Shown piece by piece: positions 1 to 9,125 of a stretch of DNA of 64,000 bases. Source of the DNA: PMG-095 sp037200885 (GTDB taxonomy: Bacteria > Myxococcota_A > Polyangia > Polyangiales > Polyangiaceae); assembly GCA_037200885.1 (NCBI GenBank), contig JBBCIN010000003.1, forward strand, positions 248,001 to 312,000, written 5' to 3'. Position numbers and translations under genes: made by a program. The notes below the pieces were generated by a model, which saw nothing but the letters and a program-made list of their open reading frames with translations, had not been told where the DNA came from and ran no database searches. Within the stretch, counting starts at the first letter, position 1, and every line of letters starts with the position of its first letter.

Positions 1-1
1 G

Positions 2-241
2 GCGATGGGCTCGAGTAGCAACGGCACGACCAACACTTCCAGTGTCAGTGGCTTCGAGTTCGCGCGCTTCATGGCTGGCGTGGACTTTCGGCTCACGCGC
101 GTGTTCGGCGTGGGCCCGTTCGTCGATCTGTCCATGGGCTCTTTCAGCAAAGCCGACGTCGGCTCGGTCACTGTCGATATCCCGCAGACCGCCACGCACG
201 AGTGGCTGACGCTCGGCGTGCGCTTCGTGTTCTTCCCCTGA
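2..241 (+). CDS. C-terminal part of an outer-membrane beta-barrel protein (5' truncated)
   Basis: The frame is open from the first bases of the window to a TGA, so this is the 3' end of a gene that begins upstream. The visible part, about 79 residues, alternates hydrophobic and polar residues in the pattern of antiparallel outer-membrane strands (FMAGVDFRLTRVFGVGPFVDL and then WLTLGVRFVFFP at the end). The aromatic-rich C-terminus is typical of a barrel's last strand. An internal ATG at position 5 exists but is probably not the true start. The family cannot be named from this fragment. It converges on the protease gene that follows. Confidence 0.6.
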   Translation, partial: AMGSSSNGTTNTSSVSGFEFARFMAGVDFRLTRVFGVGPFVDLSMGSFSKADVGSVTVDIPQTATHEWLTLGVRFVFFP

Positions 242-281
242 GCTTGGAAGCCGGTCGTCGGACTGTTCGAGGACCGGGCTC

Positions 282-1532
282 TTACGCCCGAGTGGCCTCG
301 GCTAGTACACGCAATCCGCCGATGCGCTCGGCCAGCGGCGGGTGCGAATAGTAGAAGGCCGCGTACAGAGGATGCGGATGCAGGTTCGATAAATTCTCCG
401 TCCCGAGCTTGGCGAGCGCGCCCGCGAGCTCGAGCGGCGCGCCGTGGAGCTCGACGGCGAACTGATCCGCCTCCCGCTCGTCGCGGCGCGACCAGGCCGA
501 GAACAGCGGCGTCAACGGAAACATCAAGAGCGACGCTGCAGCCGCCAAGATGGTGATCCGAGCCGGAAAAGAAGCCGCGCTCAGCCCCAGCAGCTGAGGC
601 AAGCCAGCGCTGGGCACCAAAAGGAACGCCAGGTACGCGCACAGCACCAGCAGTACCTGCATCGCGATCATACGCGTCAGCACGTGCTGCTTCTTCCAAT
701 GACCGAGCTCGTGCGCCAGCACGGCCAAAATCTGCGGCTGCGTCATTTGCGCGAGTAACGTGTCGAACAGCACTACCCGCTTCTGGCGACCGAGACCGGC
801 GAAGTACGCGTTCGAGTGCGAGCTGCGGCGCGAAGCGTCCACTTTGAGCACGCGTCCGACGTGCACCCCAGCGCGCTCGGTGAGCGAGCGAATGCCTTCA
901 CGTAGATCCGCGACATCGAGCGGCTCCATCCGATAAAACAGCGGTTCGATCAGGTAAGGCGAGAGCACCGTCAAGAGCAGGCTGAACGCGCTGATCAACG
1001 CGCTCACCCATAGCCACCAGGTGTGCGGGGCTGCCTGAACCAAACGCAGCACCCCCACGGCGACCAGCACCGAAAAAAGCAAAGACAGCGCCGTATTCTT
1101 CAGCCAATCCGCCCACCACAGACCGACCGTTTGACGGTTGAAACCGTAGCGCGCCTCCAAGCGAAAGTCCGAATAGAGCTGAAACGGAGCTCCCAGCACG
1201 GAGTTCAGCAACAGCAAGCCCGCCAAGAACACGACCCCACCGCCCGTAAAGGACGGAAACGCGCTGAACACTGCCGCGTCGTACCAGGCGAGCCCTCCCG
1301 CGAAGAGAAAGCCGCCAACCAGCAGAGCGGAAAAGCCACTCTGCAGCAAGCCGAGGCGCCCACGCGCCGCCGTGTACGCGCTGATGCGCGCCAAACGCGC
1401 GCCGTCGACCTCCGCCGCCAACACGACGGGGACCACATGCCCCTCACGCTGTAAATGCCGTAGATTGAGCCACGAGAGCCCCAACCGCGCCGCAGCGACG
1501 AGCACGAACACAGCCAACGCGCAGAGCTTCAT
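282..1532 (-). CDS. M48 family (Ste24/CAAX prenyl protease 1-like) integral-membrane metalloprotease
   Basis: This 416-residue protein has an N-terminal hydrophobic helix, several further membrane segments (about residues 65-85, 98-115, 145-165, 172-195) and a zinc-protease core. The HELGH motif at residues 274-278 supplies two zinc ligands and the catalytic Glu, and EREAD near residue 360 supplies the third ligand. The segment HSNAYFAGLGRQKRVVLFDTL just before it is characteristic of Ste24-type enzymes rather than HtpX. Family knowledge: bacterial members cleave membrane or envelope substrates, and there is no evidence for CAAX prenylation here. Length is normal. It is transcribed alone, away from the small basic gene at 1743. 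Confidence 0.9.
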   Translation of the reverse strand: MKLCALAVFVLVAAARLGLSWLNLRHLQREGHVVPVVLAAEVDGARLARISAYTAARGRLGLLQSGFSALLVGGFLFAGGLAWYDAAVFSAFPSFTGGGVVFLAGLLLLNSVLGAPFQLYSDFRLEARYGFNRQTVGLWWADWLKNTALSLLFSVLVAVGVLRLVQAAPHTWWLWVSALISAFSLLLTVLSPYLIEPLFYRMEPLDVADLREGIRSLTERAGVHVGRVLKVDASRRSSHSNAYFAGLGRQKRVVLFDTLLAQMTQPQILAVLAHELGHWKKQHVLTRMIAMQVLLVLCAYLAFLLVPSAGLPQLLGLSAASFPARITILAAAASLLMFPLTPLFSAWSRRDEREADQFAVELHGAPLELAGALAKLGTENLSNLHPHPLYAAFYYSHPPLAERIGGLRVLAEATRA

Positions 1533-1742
1533 CCAACCAACCTAGGGCACGGATCGCTCGCGCGCAATCAGCGCGCCGTGGCGCAGCGCGCGCGCTTCCC
1601 CGCGAGGAAACAACCGCGTCGATCAGCCCCGCATGCTCGAGGTCGCGCTATGGTGCGCGGATTTTGTCAGCGGTTCCGCGCTGTCAGCGATTCAGCCAAG
1701 CAGCGCGTGCATTCGCGGACCCACGCCGTTATCCTGCTCGTC

Positions 1743-2075
1743 ATGGCAACCAGAGCTGAACGGTACCGGGCGGAACAACAGGTAAGCAGCAGCCAAGCGA
1801 AGCCGAAGAAGGGCAAAGCGCACAGCATCGATCGCGCGGTCGGCGCGGCCACGGCAGGCGTGAGCGGCGACGGAACCGCGCAGCGCAATCTGTCCAAACG
1901 CTCCAACAACAAAGGTGGTCCGGCACTCGAGATCTCCGGCAAAGCGACGCCTTCGCGCAAATCAACGCGCAGCAGCGCCGGGCGCATCAAGTCGGCCACC
2001 GAGCTCACGCGTCGCCAAACCCGCCGCATCACCTCGCCCAAAGCGCGCGCGACGCGCGCCGTCGCACGGGCCTGA
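1743..2075 (+). CDS. Small basic protein of unknown function
   Basis: This 110-residue protein starts at the ATG giving MATRAERYRAEQQ. The frame is open further upstream, but the added residues are Arg-rich and look non-coding. The protein is very rich in Lys, Arg, Ser and Thr, has no membrane segment and no Cys, and is predicted to be largely disordered; its C-terminus is a run of Arg/Thr/Ala. A nucleic-acid-binding role is conceivable from charge alone, but no known domain is visible. The ribosome-binding site is weak. Confidence 0.5.
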   Translation: MATRAERYRAEQQVSSSQAKPKKGKAHSIDRAVGAATAGVSGDGTAQRNLSKRSNNKGGPALEISGKATPSRKSTRSSAGRIKSATELTRRQTRRITSPKARATRAVARA

Positions 2076-2151
2076 AGTGGCGCGGGCCTGAAGTAGAGAG
2101 AGAGGCTTGGTTAGCGGGCGCGGCCGACTCGGTTCGGCGCGTAGCTCGGTT

Positions 2152-2707
2152 TTACGGCGCGCCCTGAGCGCCGCGTGGCCGCGTGTCGAACGCAAAGACA
2201 CGCCATCGATGTGGCTCGCTATGGCGCAGCGTTTGCGTCGCCGAGTTGCCCGCGTAGCTCTGGATGGCACGCGTCCAAAACGGCAGCCCGCTGAGATTTG
2301 CTTCTGCAACGCGCACGATCCAACGACCAGGCAAGCGATCCCACAGTAGTTCCGCAGCGCGGGCGCCCACGCCCGTGCGGCGAGCACTGCGCAGAATGAA
2401 AAAACTCGGCCACGTCGAACACTTCAGGGTCGTCGCTCATCGGCGAGCCGCGTTGCACCAAAGCGAAGCCGACCAGCTCGCCGCGGTTGCGAATCAGGAA
2501 CGGAAAGCGAACCTCCGGCTCGGACCAATACGACGCCAGCCGCGGATAGCCAAAGCGACCATCGACACCGAGTTGAATCACGGCGAAGGTCTCGCTCAGG
2601 TCGTGCAAGTACAATTCGAGCAGGTTTGCGAGCAGCGCGCGGTCTGAACTCGGCGGCGCGATCGATGCAGACTGCCCCTGCATTCTTGGACCGCATTTGA
2701 CATACAT
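2152..2707 (-). pseudogene. GNAT-family N-acetyltransferase interrupted by a single frameshift
   Basis: The first part, from the start at 2707, reads LLELYLHDLSETFAVIQ and then FPFLIRNRGELVGFALVQ, the beta-strand region of a GNAT fold. After VAEFF the frame turns to nonsense. Shifting by one base at a run of six A (+ strand 2399-2404) restores EFFILRSARRTGVGARAAE, the acetyl-CoA-binding R/Q-x-x-G-x-G/A region, then RWIVRVAEANLSGLPFWTRAI to a stop at 2152. Restored length is about 185 residues, normal for a GNAT. A homopolymer indel could be a real inactivating mutation or a sequencing error. An alternative ATG lies at 2683. Confidence 0.7.
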
Positions 2708-2833
2708 CGACTCTATCAGAGTGATTCACCGCAATCTCGACTGCTCTCGGAGTCATGCGCGCCTATCGGAGTCGTGACTGCACGTGACTGAGCCGTGACG
2801 GCACCCGTTCGCTCTGGCCGTCACACTCGAGAG

Positions 2834-3964
2834 ATGACCGAAAGCACGATGGCGAGCTACGCGCGCGACATTCGCCCGCACTTGAAGCGCGGCGCGTTCC
2901 AAGCCGCCCGCAGCCGGTTGTGGTGGCTGCCTGTGCACTTGGCGGTCGTAACTCTGTGCATCAGCGCGCTCGAGCAACGTTGGCTACCTTGGCTGGTGGC
3001 GCCCCTGTCGTCCCTGGTCATCGGCATCAGCTTCGCCGGCTTGACCTTCCTCGGTCACGAGACGCTGCACGGCGCGATCGTGCGCGGGCCTCGCTTGCGC
3101 TACGTGGTGGGATGGCTCGGCTTTTTGCCGTTCGTGGTTTCGCCCCGTCTGTGGATGGCGTGGCACAATCGCGTACATCACGGCAATACGCAGCATGAAG
3201 GTAAAGATCCCGACGCTTATCCAACGCTGCGTGAGTACCGCCAAAGCCGGGCCATCCGTCTGGCCACGCAGATCGCACCAGGACTTCGCCGGCTACGCGG
3301 CGCGTCAACGCCACTGATCGGTTTTTCGGTACAAAGTACCCACATGCTGTTCGCGGCGCGGGCCCGTGGCTTCTTGACTGCCAAGGGGCAAGCCTATGCC
3401 TTTGCCGAGACGCTACTCGGCGTAGCCTTGTGGACCGCGCTGGCGATCGCGACCGGCGGGCACGTATTTCTGTTCGCCTTCGCGCTGCCGCTTCTGGTCG
3501 CGAACGCCATCGTAATGGGCTTCATTCTCACGAATCACAGCTTGAGCCCCCTCACCGACATCAACGATCCGCTACTGAATTCTCTCAGCGTGACCACTCC
3601 GCGGCTCGTCGAGTGGCTCACCTTGGGTTTCGGCTATCACGTCGAACATCATCTGTTCCCGGCGATGAGCGCGCGCCACGCGCCCGAGGTGCGCGCGTTG
3701 CTTCGTGCCCGATACCCGGGGAAGTACCAGTCGATGTCGCTACTCCGGGCCACGGCGGCGCTGCACGGTAGCGCGCGAGTTTACAAAGACGCCACGACGC
3801 TCGTGGACCCCAACTCCGGGCGCGAGTGGCCAGCGCTGCGGGCGACCGAAACGAGCGCGCCCCTCGAGCTAGTCACGCCCGCTGAGCAGCTAGCGCAGTT
3901 GGCTCATCTGTCGCTGTCTCCGCGCTCAGCGCCTCCGGTCCCGCCCGAGCTAGCGCGATCGTGA
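2834..3964 (+). CDS. Fatty acid desaturase, membrane di-iron type
   Basis: A membrane desaturase of 376 residues from the chosen start (ATG at 2834, preceded by CGAGAG). An in-frame start at 2795 would add 13 residues. Three histidine boxes are visible: HETLH near residue 75, HNRVHH about 37 residues later, and HVEHH in the C-terminal half, which together bind the di-iron centre. Hydrophobic segments flank the first box (around residues 36-75) and span the middle (FAETLLGVALWTALAIATGG and on). HVEHH with the spaced box pattern is typical of acyl-lipid and acyl-CoA desaturases. The exact double-bond position cannot be told. The C-terminal 60 residues are low-complexity and probably cytosolic. 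Confidence 0.88.
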   Translation: MTESTMASYARDIRPHLKRGAFQAARSRLWWLPVHLAVVTLCISALEQRWLPWLVAPLSSLVIGISFAGLTFLGHETLHGAIVRGPRLRYVVGWLGFLPFVVSPRLWMAWHNRVHHGNTQHEGKDPDAYPTLREYRQSRAIRLATQIAPGLRRLRGASTPLIGFSVQSTHMLFAARARGFLTAKGQAYAFAETLLGVALWTALAIATGGHVFLFAFALPLLVANAIVMGFILTNHSLSPLTDINDPLLNSLSVTTPRLVEWLTLGFGYHVEHHLFPAMSARHAPEVRALLRARYPGKYQSMSLLRATAALHGSARVYKDATTLVDPNSGREWPALRATETSAPLELVTPAEQLAQLAHLSLSPRSAPPVPPELARS

Positions 3965-4274
3965 CAATACTCCGCCTTTTGCGAAGAATCTGAGCGATCG
4001 TCGAGTTTCGGGCGGCGGGCGTGATCGTTCCTTGTCGCAGCGGCACCGGAATCGACCGGCACGGCTCGGAATCTCCTTCCCAGCTATTAGGACCCGTGCA
4101 CGAGCACGGACTCTGACGGGATGGGCCGCGTTCGGACACGCTTGAGGGTACGTGCAAGTGCGCCTGTTCTGAGCCTCCACATTGTGTAGACTGTTGAAGT
4201 CGTCGGGGGCCGAAGCTATGGTTCACGGTAGCAAGTTTTTTCAGCTTTTCGGTTTGATTGGGCAAGTGGCACAT
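3965..4274. other. Intergenic region of about 310 bp between desaturase and Cys-rich lipoprotein gene
   Basis: No convincing gene, RNA or hairpin terminator was found here. An in-frame ATG at 4182 could extend the downstream gene, but the residues it would add do not form a signal peptide, so the region is taken as the promoter and leader of the 4275 gene. No clear -35/-10 or -24/-12 promoter could be read. Confidence 0.4.
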
Positions 4275-7200
4275 ATGAATCGCATCTCCGCGTTAGGGTC
4301 ATTCTTCGCATCCGCACTGTTGGTCCTCGCCTGCGGAGGCGCTCCAGAGGTATCGAGTAGCCCGAGCGACCCGACCGCTGGCGGTAGTGACTCCCAGGGT
4401 GGCTTCTCCTCCACCACGGGTGGCGGCTTTCAAATCGATCCCATCGGCGGGAACACCGGAGATGCTTCGGGCGGTGCGGCGGGTGAGTCCGGCGCTTCGG
4501 GCGACAACGGCCCAGTCTGCGGTGATGGCGAGGTGGACGCCCCCGAGACGTGCGACGACAGCAATGCCAAGCCGGGAGACGGCTGCGACGGCAACTGTCG
4601 GGTCGAAGCCAACTGGACGTGTCCCACGCCGGGTGAGAAGTGCGAAAAAGTCGCGACCAAGCCAGCCGTGTGCGGCAACGGTGACGTGGAAGACGGCGAG
4701 ACCTGTGATCTCGGCAAAGACAGCGCCGGCAAGAGCATGAACGACGGCACCGCCGGCTGTTCGAAGAGCTGCCAAATCGTCGCTGGTTGGAGCTGTCCCG
4801 GAGCCGGCCAAGCCTGTACCAAGGACGCTTACTGCGGTGACGGCGTGGTCTCGACAATCCTCGGTGAGCAGTGCGATGACGGCACGAACGACGGCGCGCA
4901 CGGCTGCGACGTGGATTGCAAGCGGATCACCGGTTGGAAGTGTCCACCGACCGGCGGCGTGTGCGTGGTCGATGTGTCTTGCGGCAACGGCACCGTCGAC
5001 GCAGGCGAGGAGTGCGACGATCACAACTTCAAGAACTACGACGGTTGTGATTCGACCTGCTTCAAGGAATCGGGCTGGGCCTGCCCCGCGACCGGCGGCT
5101 CCTGCGAGCGCATTTGCGGCAACGGCAAGCTCGACCCGGGAGAAACCTGCGACGACAGCAACATCTTCTCGGGTGACGGCTGCTCCGGTACTTGCAACGG
5201 CAGCAATTGCCCCCCCGTGTGCACGGTCGAGGCGGACTATACCTGCGGCACGGTCGGGCAAAGCTGCATCTACACTCCTCCCCCGCCGGCCGCTCAGTGC
5301 GGCAATGGCAAGCTCGAAACCGGTGAAGGTTGCGACGACGGCAATACCAGCGGCGGTGACGGCTGCTCCAGCATCTGCGCCATCGAAACCGGTTGGAAGT
5401 GCACGACGCAGAACACGCCCTGCGTGGCCAAGCAGTGTGGTGACGGCATTCTCGCGGGCACGGAGCAATGCGACGACGCCATCGTCAACACCACCAGCGG
5501 CTGCACCCCGAGCTGCACGATCGCACCGAACGCCACTTGCCCAGCCGGCGGCGGCGCCTGTGTGCCCATGGTTTGCGGAGACGGCAAAGTCACGGGCAGC
5601 GAAACTTGTGATAGCGGCCTGAACGACGGCAAGCACGGTTGTTCGACCACGTGCCAGATCATCACCGGCTGGGCTTGTCCCCTCGCGGGCGCCCCGTGTA
5701 CCGAAGTGTGCGGCGACAGCATCGTCGTCGGCGTCGAGCAATGCGACGAAGGGGCGGACGTGCCCTGCTGCTCTTCCAGCTGTAAGCTGAAGGCCGGTCA
5801 AGTCTGTGATCCGGCCAAGACGCCGCACTCGCAACCGGCGTCGGATTACTGCGGCAAGAACGGGGTCAATGGCCCGTCCAATCCGGCCAGCACCATCAAG
5901 GGCAGCGAGCAGTGTGACGACGGCAACAACATCCCGTTCGACGGCTGCTCACCGACCTGCACCAACGAGCCCCTGTGCGGCACGGTCAATACGTACCCCG
6001 GGGCAGACGCAACCCCGACCACCTTCCAATGCTTCGCGCATTGCGGTGACGGCCTGGTCTTGCCGCCCGAGGAGTGCGACGACGGAAACACGCTGACGGG
6101 CGATGGCTGCGACGACAAGTGCAAGGTCGAGCTCGTACCCGGATCCAACCCCCCACAGAAGGCCTGGGATTGCACCCAGCCGCCGCCAGGCGCGCTGCTC
6201 ACCCTGCCCGTCGTCTGGCGTGATTTCTCCCCGCGTACGCACCCCCAGTTCGAGATCACTCCGGGCCCAGACCGCCGGTTGGCTGGGATGACGCTGACGA
6301 CTTTGAAGCAAATCAACGTGGGCGGCACGCGCCCGTACCGCTACGTCCCCGACTACGACCCCGCGTTCAAATCGCCCACCTGGGGAGCCACCAACAACGG
6401 CACGGACGACTGGACCATGAACGGCCCAGGCTGGGTGGCGGGCAACGACGCCATCTTGACCCCGACCAACACGGGCGTGCTGACTGACGCTCAAATCTCG
6501 ACACGCTTCGCTCAGTGGTTCATCGATACCGCGAACGTGAACTTGCCCTTCGCGGGCAGCATCAACCTGACGGGCGTTACGGGCGTGGCCGGCGCGTACC
6601 AATACTCGTGCGACAACACCGCCTGCGATAGCGCCTACACGGGTGGCTTCTTCCCGCTCGACGGCAAGGGTTGGGTCGCTACGAACCCCTTGGGTGAATC
6701 GACACGCTCACAGAGCACGGGCAACGCGGTGACCACTGGAACGGCAGGCTCGCACAACTACCACTTCACTACGGAGCTGCGCAGCTGGTTCGCTTTCAAG
6801 GGTGGCGAGAAGCTCTCCTTCTACGGCGACGACGACCTGTGGGTGTTCGTCAATGGCCAACGCGTGCTCGATCTGGGTGGCATTCACTCGAAGGTGAATG
6901 GCAACTTCACGCTCAACGCCAACGGCAGCGCCACGAGCTGCAACGAGAACATCCCTGGCGATAATGGCCAGAACACGAACTGCACGACCATCAGCCTGGG
7001 CCTGGCCGTCAACAGCATCTACGAAATTGCAATCTTCAATGCCGAACGGCACGTGACGCAGTCGAATTTCCAGCTCACGCTCACGGGCTTCAACTCGGCC
7101 CCAAGCGTATGCACGCCGAAGTGTGGCGACGGCTTCGTCGCCGGCACTGAACAGTGCGATCGCGGCAACCTGAACGTTTCGCCCAGCGGCAACACGTATG

Positions 7201-8411
7201 GAAAGTGCACGACCGAGTGCAAACTCGGTCCGTATTGCGGCGACAAGACGCCGCAAACTCCGCCGGAAGTTTGCGACAACGGACTCAATATCGACGCCTA
7301 CCTGACCAAAGCGCCCGTCGCGCCCCAGTGCGCGCCTGGTTGCGTGACGCCCAACTACTGCGGCGACAACGTCGTACAAAAGGCAAACCAGGAGGAGTGC
7401 GACAACGGAAGCGCCAACCAAAACGCTTACGGCAAGTGCCAAACCAACTGCAAGCTGGGCCCGCGCTGCGGGGACGGCAGTCTACAGACCGCCAACGGCG
7501 AAGTGTGCGACGATGGCGCCAAGAACGGCAGCCCGTCTAGTACCTGCGATGCCACCTGCAAGAAGAAGTGCGGCAACGGCACGCTCGAAAGCGGCGAGCA
7601 GTGCGACTCGGGCAGTGGCGCATCGGGCAATGGCTCGGCCGCGAGTAATTGCGACACGAGCTGCCAATTCAAGTGCGGCAACGGCAAGGCCGAGGCCGGC
7701 GAGCAGTGCGACGATGGCAAGAACGACGGCAACTACGGCGGCTGCAAGCCCGACTGCACGCTTGCGCCTGCCTGCGGTGACTCGTCGATCCAAGCGCCCC
7801 CGGAGGTCTGCGACAACGGTCCCGCCAACATGAGCACCGCCTACGGCCCCAATAGCTGCACCGATCAGTGCCTCCCGGGCGGCTTCTGCGGCGACGGCGT
7901 GATCAATGGCGCGGAAAAGTGCGACGACGGCAAGAACACCGGTATGCCAGGGTCCTGCCTCGCGAACTGCACCGCGTACGTCCCGAGCACGTCGTGCGGC
8001 GATGGCAAGATCCAAGCGCCCGAAAAGTGCGACGACGGCATCACCGGGGCAAACCCCAACGGCTCGGACGGAAGCCTGTGCGACACGCAATGCCGGCTCA
8101 AGTGCGGCAACGCCACCGTCGACGCCAAGGAACAGTGCGACAACGGCCTCAACGACGGCACCTACGGCACTTGCACGCCGGACTGCAAGCTTGCCGGCTA
8201 CTGCGGCGACGGCATCAAAAACGGCAACGAGCAATGCGACAAGGGTGACGCGAACAACGTCGCGGTCGCCACCGCCTACGGCGATGGCGTTTGTACCAAA
8301 GCCTGCAAGACGGCTCCCATCTGCGGCGACGGCAAAGTTCAAGCCGCATTCGGCGAACAGTGCGAAGGCAACGATAACTGCACGAACTGCAAGTTCACGG
8401 TCCTCAAGTAA
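4275..8411 (+). CDS. Giant surface lipoprotein with Cys-rich repeats flanking a fibro-slime domain
   Basis: A 1378-residue protein. The start at 4275 gives a clean signal peptide ending in the lipobox LVLAC. A Gly/Ser/Ala linker follows, then about 11 myxococcal Cys-rich repeats (DUF4215/TIGR02232 type; pattern CGDG.....E.CDDGN...GDGC...C....GW.C) from about residue 80 to 640. Next comes a fibro-slime domain (about 645-940; GDDDLWVFVNG and FNAERHVTQSNFQLTLTGF), then about 12 more Cys-rich repeats to the C-terminus. Fibro-slime domains are known from Dictyostelium slime and prespore proteins and from fibrobacterial adhesion-associated proteins; a role in extracellular-matrix or cellulose adhesion is inferred. 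The many Cys imply an exported, disulfide-bonded rod. A strong hairpin follows the stop. Confidence 0.9.
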   Translation: MNRISALGSFFASALLVLACGGAPEVSSSPSDPTAGGSDSQGGFSSTTGGGFQIDPIGGNTGDASGGAAGESGASGDNGPVCGDGEVDAPETCDDSNAKPGDGCDGNCRVEANWTCPTPGEKCEKVATKPAVCGNGDVEDGETCDLGKDSAGKSMNDGTAGCSKSCQIVAGWSCPGAGQACTKDAYCGDGVVSTILGEQCDDGTNDGAHGCDVDCKRITGWKCPPTGGVCVVDVSCGNGTVDAGEECDDHNFKNYDGCDSTCFKESGWACPATGGSCERICGNGKLDPGETCDDSNIFSGDGCSGTCNGSNCPPVCTVEADYTCGTVGQSCIYTPPPPAAQCGNGKLETGEGCDDGNTSGGDGCSSICAIETGWKCTTQNTPCVAKQCGDGILAGTEQCDDAIVNTTSGCTPSCTIAPNATCPAGGGACVPMVCGDGKVTGSETCDSGLNDGKHGCSTTCQIITGWACPLAGAPCTEVCGDSIVVGVEQCDEGADVPCCSSSCKLKAGQVCDPAKTPHSQPASDYCGKNGVNGPSNPASTIKGSEQCDDGNNIPFDGCSPTCTNEPLCGTVNTYPGADATPTTFQCFAHCGDGLVLPPEECDDGNTLTGDGCDDKCKVELVPGSNPPQKAWDCTQPPPGALLTLPVVWRDFSPRTHPQFEITPGPDRRLAGMTLTTLKQINVGGTRPYRYVPDYDPAFKSPTWGATNNGTDDWTMNGPGWVAGNDAILTPTNTGVLTDAQISTRFAQWFIDTANVNLPFAGSINLTGVTGVAGAYQYSCDNTACDSAYTGGFFPLDGKGWVATNPLGESTRSQSTGNAVTTGTAGSHNYHFTTELRSWFAFKGGEKLSFYGDDDLWVFVNGQRVLDLGGIHSKVNGNFTLNANGSATSCNENIPGDNGQNTNCTTISLGLAVNSIYEIAIFNAERHVTQSNFQLTLTGFNSAPSVCTPKCGDGFVAGTEQCDRGNLNVSPSGNTYGKCTTECKLGPYCGDKTPQTPPEVCDNGLNIDAYLTKAPVAPQCAPGCVTPNYCGDNVVQKANQEECDNGSANQNAYGKCQTNCKLGPRCGDGSLQTANGEVCDDGAKNGSPSSTCDATCKKKCGNGTLESGEQCDSGSGASGNGSAASNCDTSCQFKCGNGKAEAGEQCDDGKNDGNYGGCKPDCTLAPACGDSSIQAPPEVCDNGPANMSTAYGPNSCTDQCLPGGFCGDGVINGAEKCDDGKNTGMPGSCLANCTAYVPSTSCGDGKIQAPEKCDDGITGANPNGSDGSLCDTQCRLKCGNATVDAKEQCDNGLNDGTYGTCTPDCKLAGYCGDGIKNGNEQCDKGDANNVAVATAYGDGVCTKACKTAPICGDGKVQAAFGEQCEGNDNCTNCKFTVLK

Positions 8412-8421
8412 CTTCACGCCC

Positions 8422-8451
8422 AGCTCCGCGCGCGCCACCCGCGCGCGGGCT
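8422..8451 (+). terminator. Intrinsic-terminator-like hairpin after the Cys-rich lipoprotein gene
   Basis: A perfect 9-bp GC stem (8426-8434 with 8440-8448) encloses a 5-base loop, CCACC, and is followed by GCTTTCTCC. It lies 15 bases after the stop codon of the gene ending at 8411. The T-tract is short, so termination may be imperfect. Confidence 0.55.
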
Positions 8452-8646
8452 TTCTCCACTAACCGAAGCGGGCTCGGCTCGGTGGGTAGGGAAACCTACT
8501 CGCAGATCCAGCCCTGGACGAGGTTCCCATCTTTTTCGGGAACTGGTCTTCGGCGAGGCCGACTAGTGCTCGAAGCCGACGCAGCACGAATGCGAGGCTG
8601 AGCAGAAATCTAAAGGCGCGCCGCCGCGGGACGACGGAGCGGAGCA

Positions 8647-9096
8647 ATGGGTGGAGCGATGACTGGAGAGACGACCGGGGCCGTGGGCGGAGCAATCACT
8701 GGAGCGATCGCTCGAGAGATGGCTCGCGAACTGGCTGAGTTGCAGCTGCAGCTGAAGAAGCGTCAGTGGTTGGCTGCACTGCGTTGGCGACGTCGGATGA
8801 AGGCGTGTCTTGCCGCGTCGGGGATCAGCTTCACCGAGTGGCTGGTGCTCGACGCGACCTGGGCGCTCGTCAGTCGCACTGGCGATTCCGTGAGCCAAAA
8901 TGACGTGGCTCGGGACATCGAGATTGATGCCATGACGCTCTGGCACGCGATGGCAGTGTTGGATCACCGAGGCCTCGTGAGCCGTGCCGGCTCGATGTCA
9001 GGCAAGGCGCGGCGCGTTTTCGTGACCAGCGAGGGCGTGGAGTTCCTTCGTGCAGTGAAGCCGGGCCTCGAGGCAGCCTCTGCAACGGCGCGTTGA
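8647..9096 (+). CDS. MarR-like winged-helix transcriptional regulator
   Basis: A 149-residue protein. The first 25 residues (MGGAMTGETTGAVGGAITGA) are an unusual Gly/Ala/Thr-rich stretch encoded by degenerate repeats. A basic helix and a winged helix-turn-helix follow: SFTEWLVLDATWAL, then SQNDVARDIEIDAMTLWHAM as the recognition region, then RRVFVTSEGVEFL as the wing, an arrangement typical of MarR proteins. A start at the later ATG (8719) would remove the low-complexity part. GGAG lies just before the ATG at 8647. The ligand and target are unknown; its neighbours downstream are small uncharacterised genes. Confidence 0.65.
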   Translation: MGGAMTGETTGAVGGAITGAIAREMARELAELQLQLKKRQWLAALRWRRRMKACLAASGISFTEWLVLDATWALVSRTGDSVSQNDVARDIEIDAMTLWHAMAVLDHRGLVSRAGSMSGKARRVFVTSEGVEFLRAVKPGLEAASATAR

Positions 9097-9125
9097 AAGC
9101 CGACAACTGACGCGCCGATCGGCCG

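Noticed and set aside
4267..4285. TGGCAC just before the ATG of the Cys-rich lipoprotein
   Set aside because: The -12 half would fall inside the coding sequence and does not fit the consensus.
4299..5834. Long minus-strand open frame of about 511 codons opposite the Cys-rich lipoprotein
   Set aside because: Its composition is Ala/Val/Asp-rich with no domain and it mirrors the codon pattern of the repeat gene; it is a shadow of high-GC coding DNA.
7482..8459. Minus-strand open frame of about 325 codons over the end of the same gene
   Set aside because: Low-complexity Ala/Val/Arg sequence without motifs; it would overlap a well-supported gene and its terminator.
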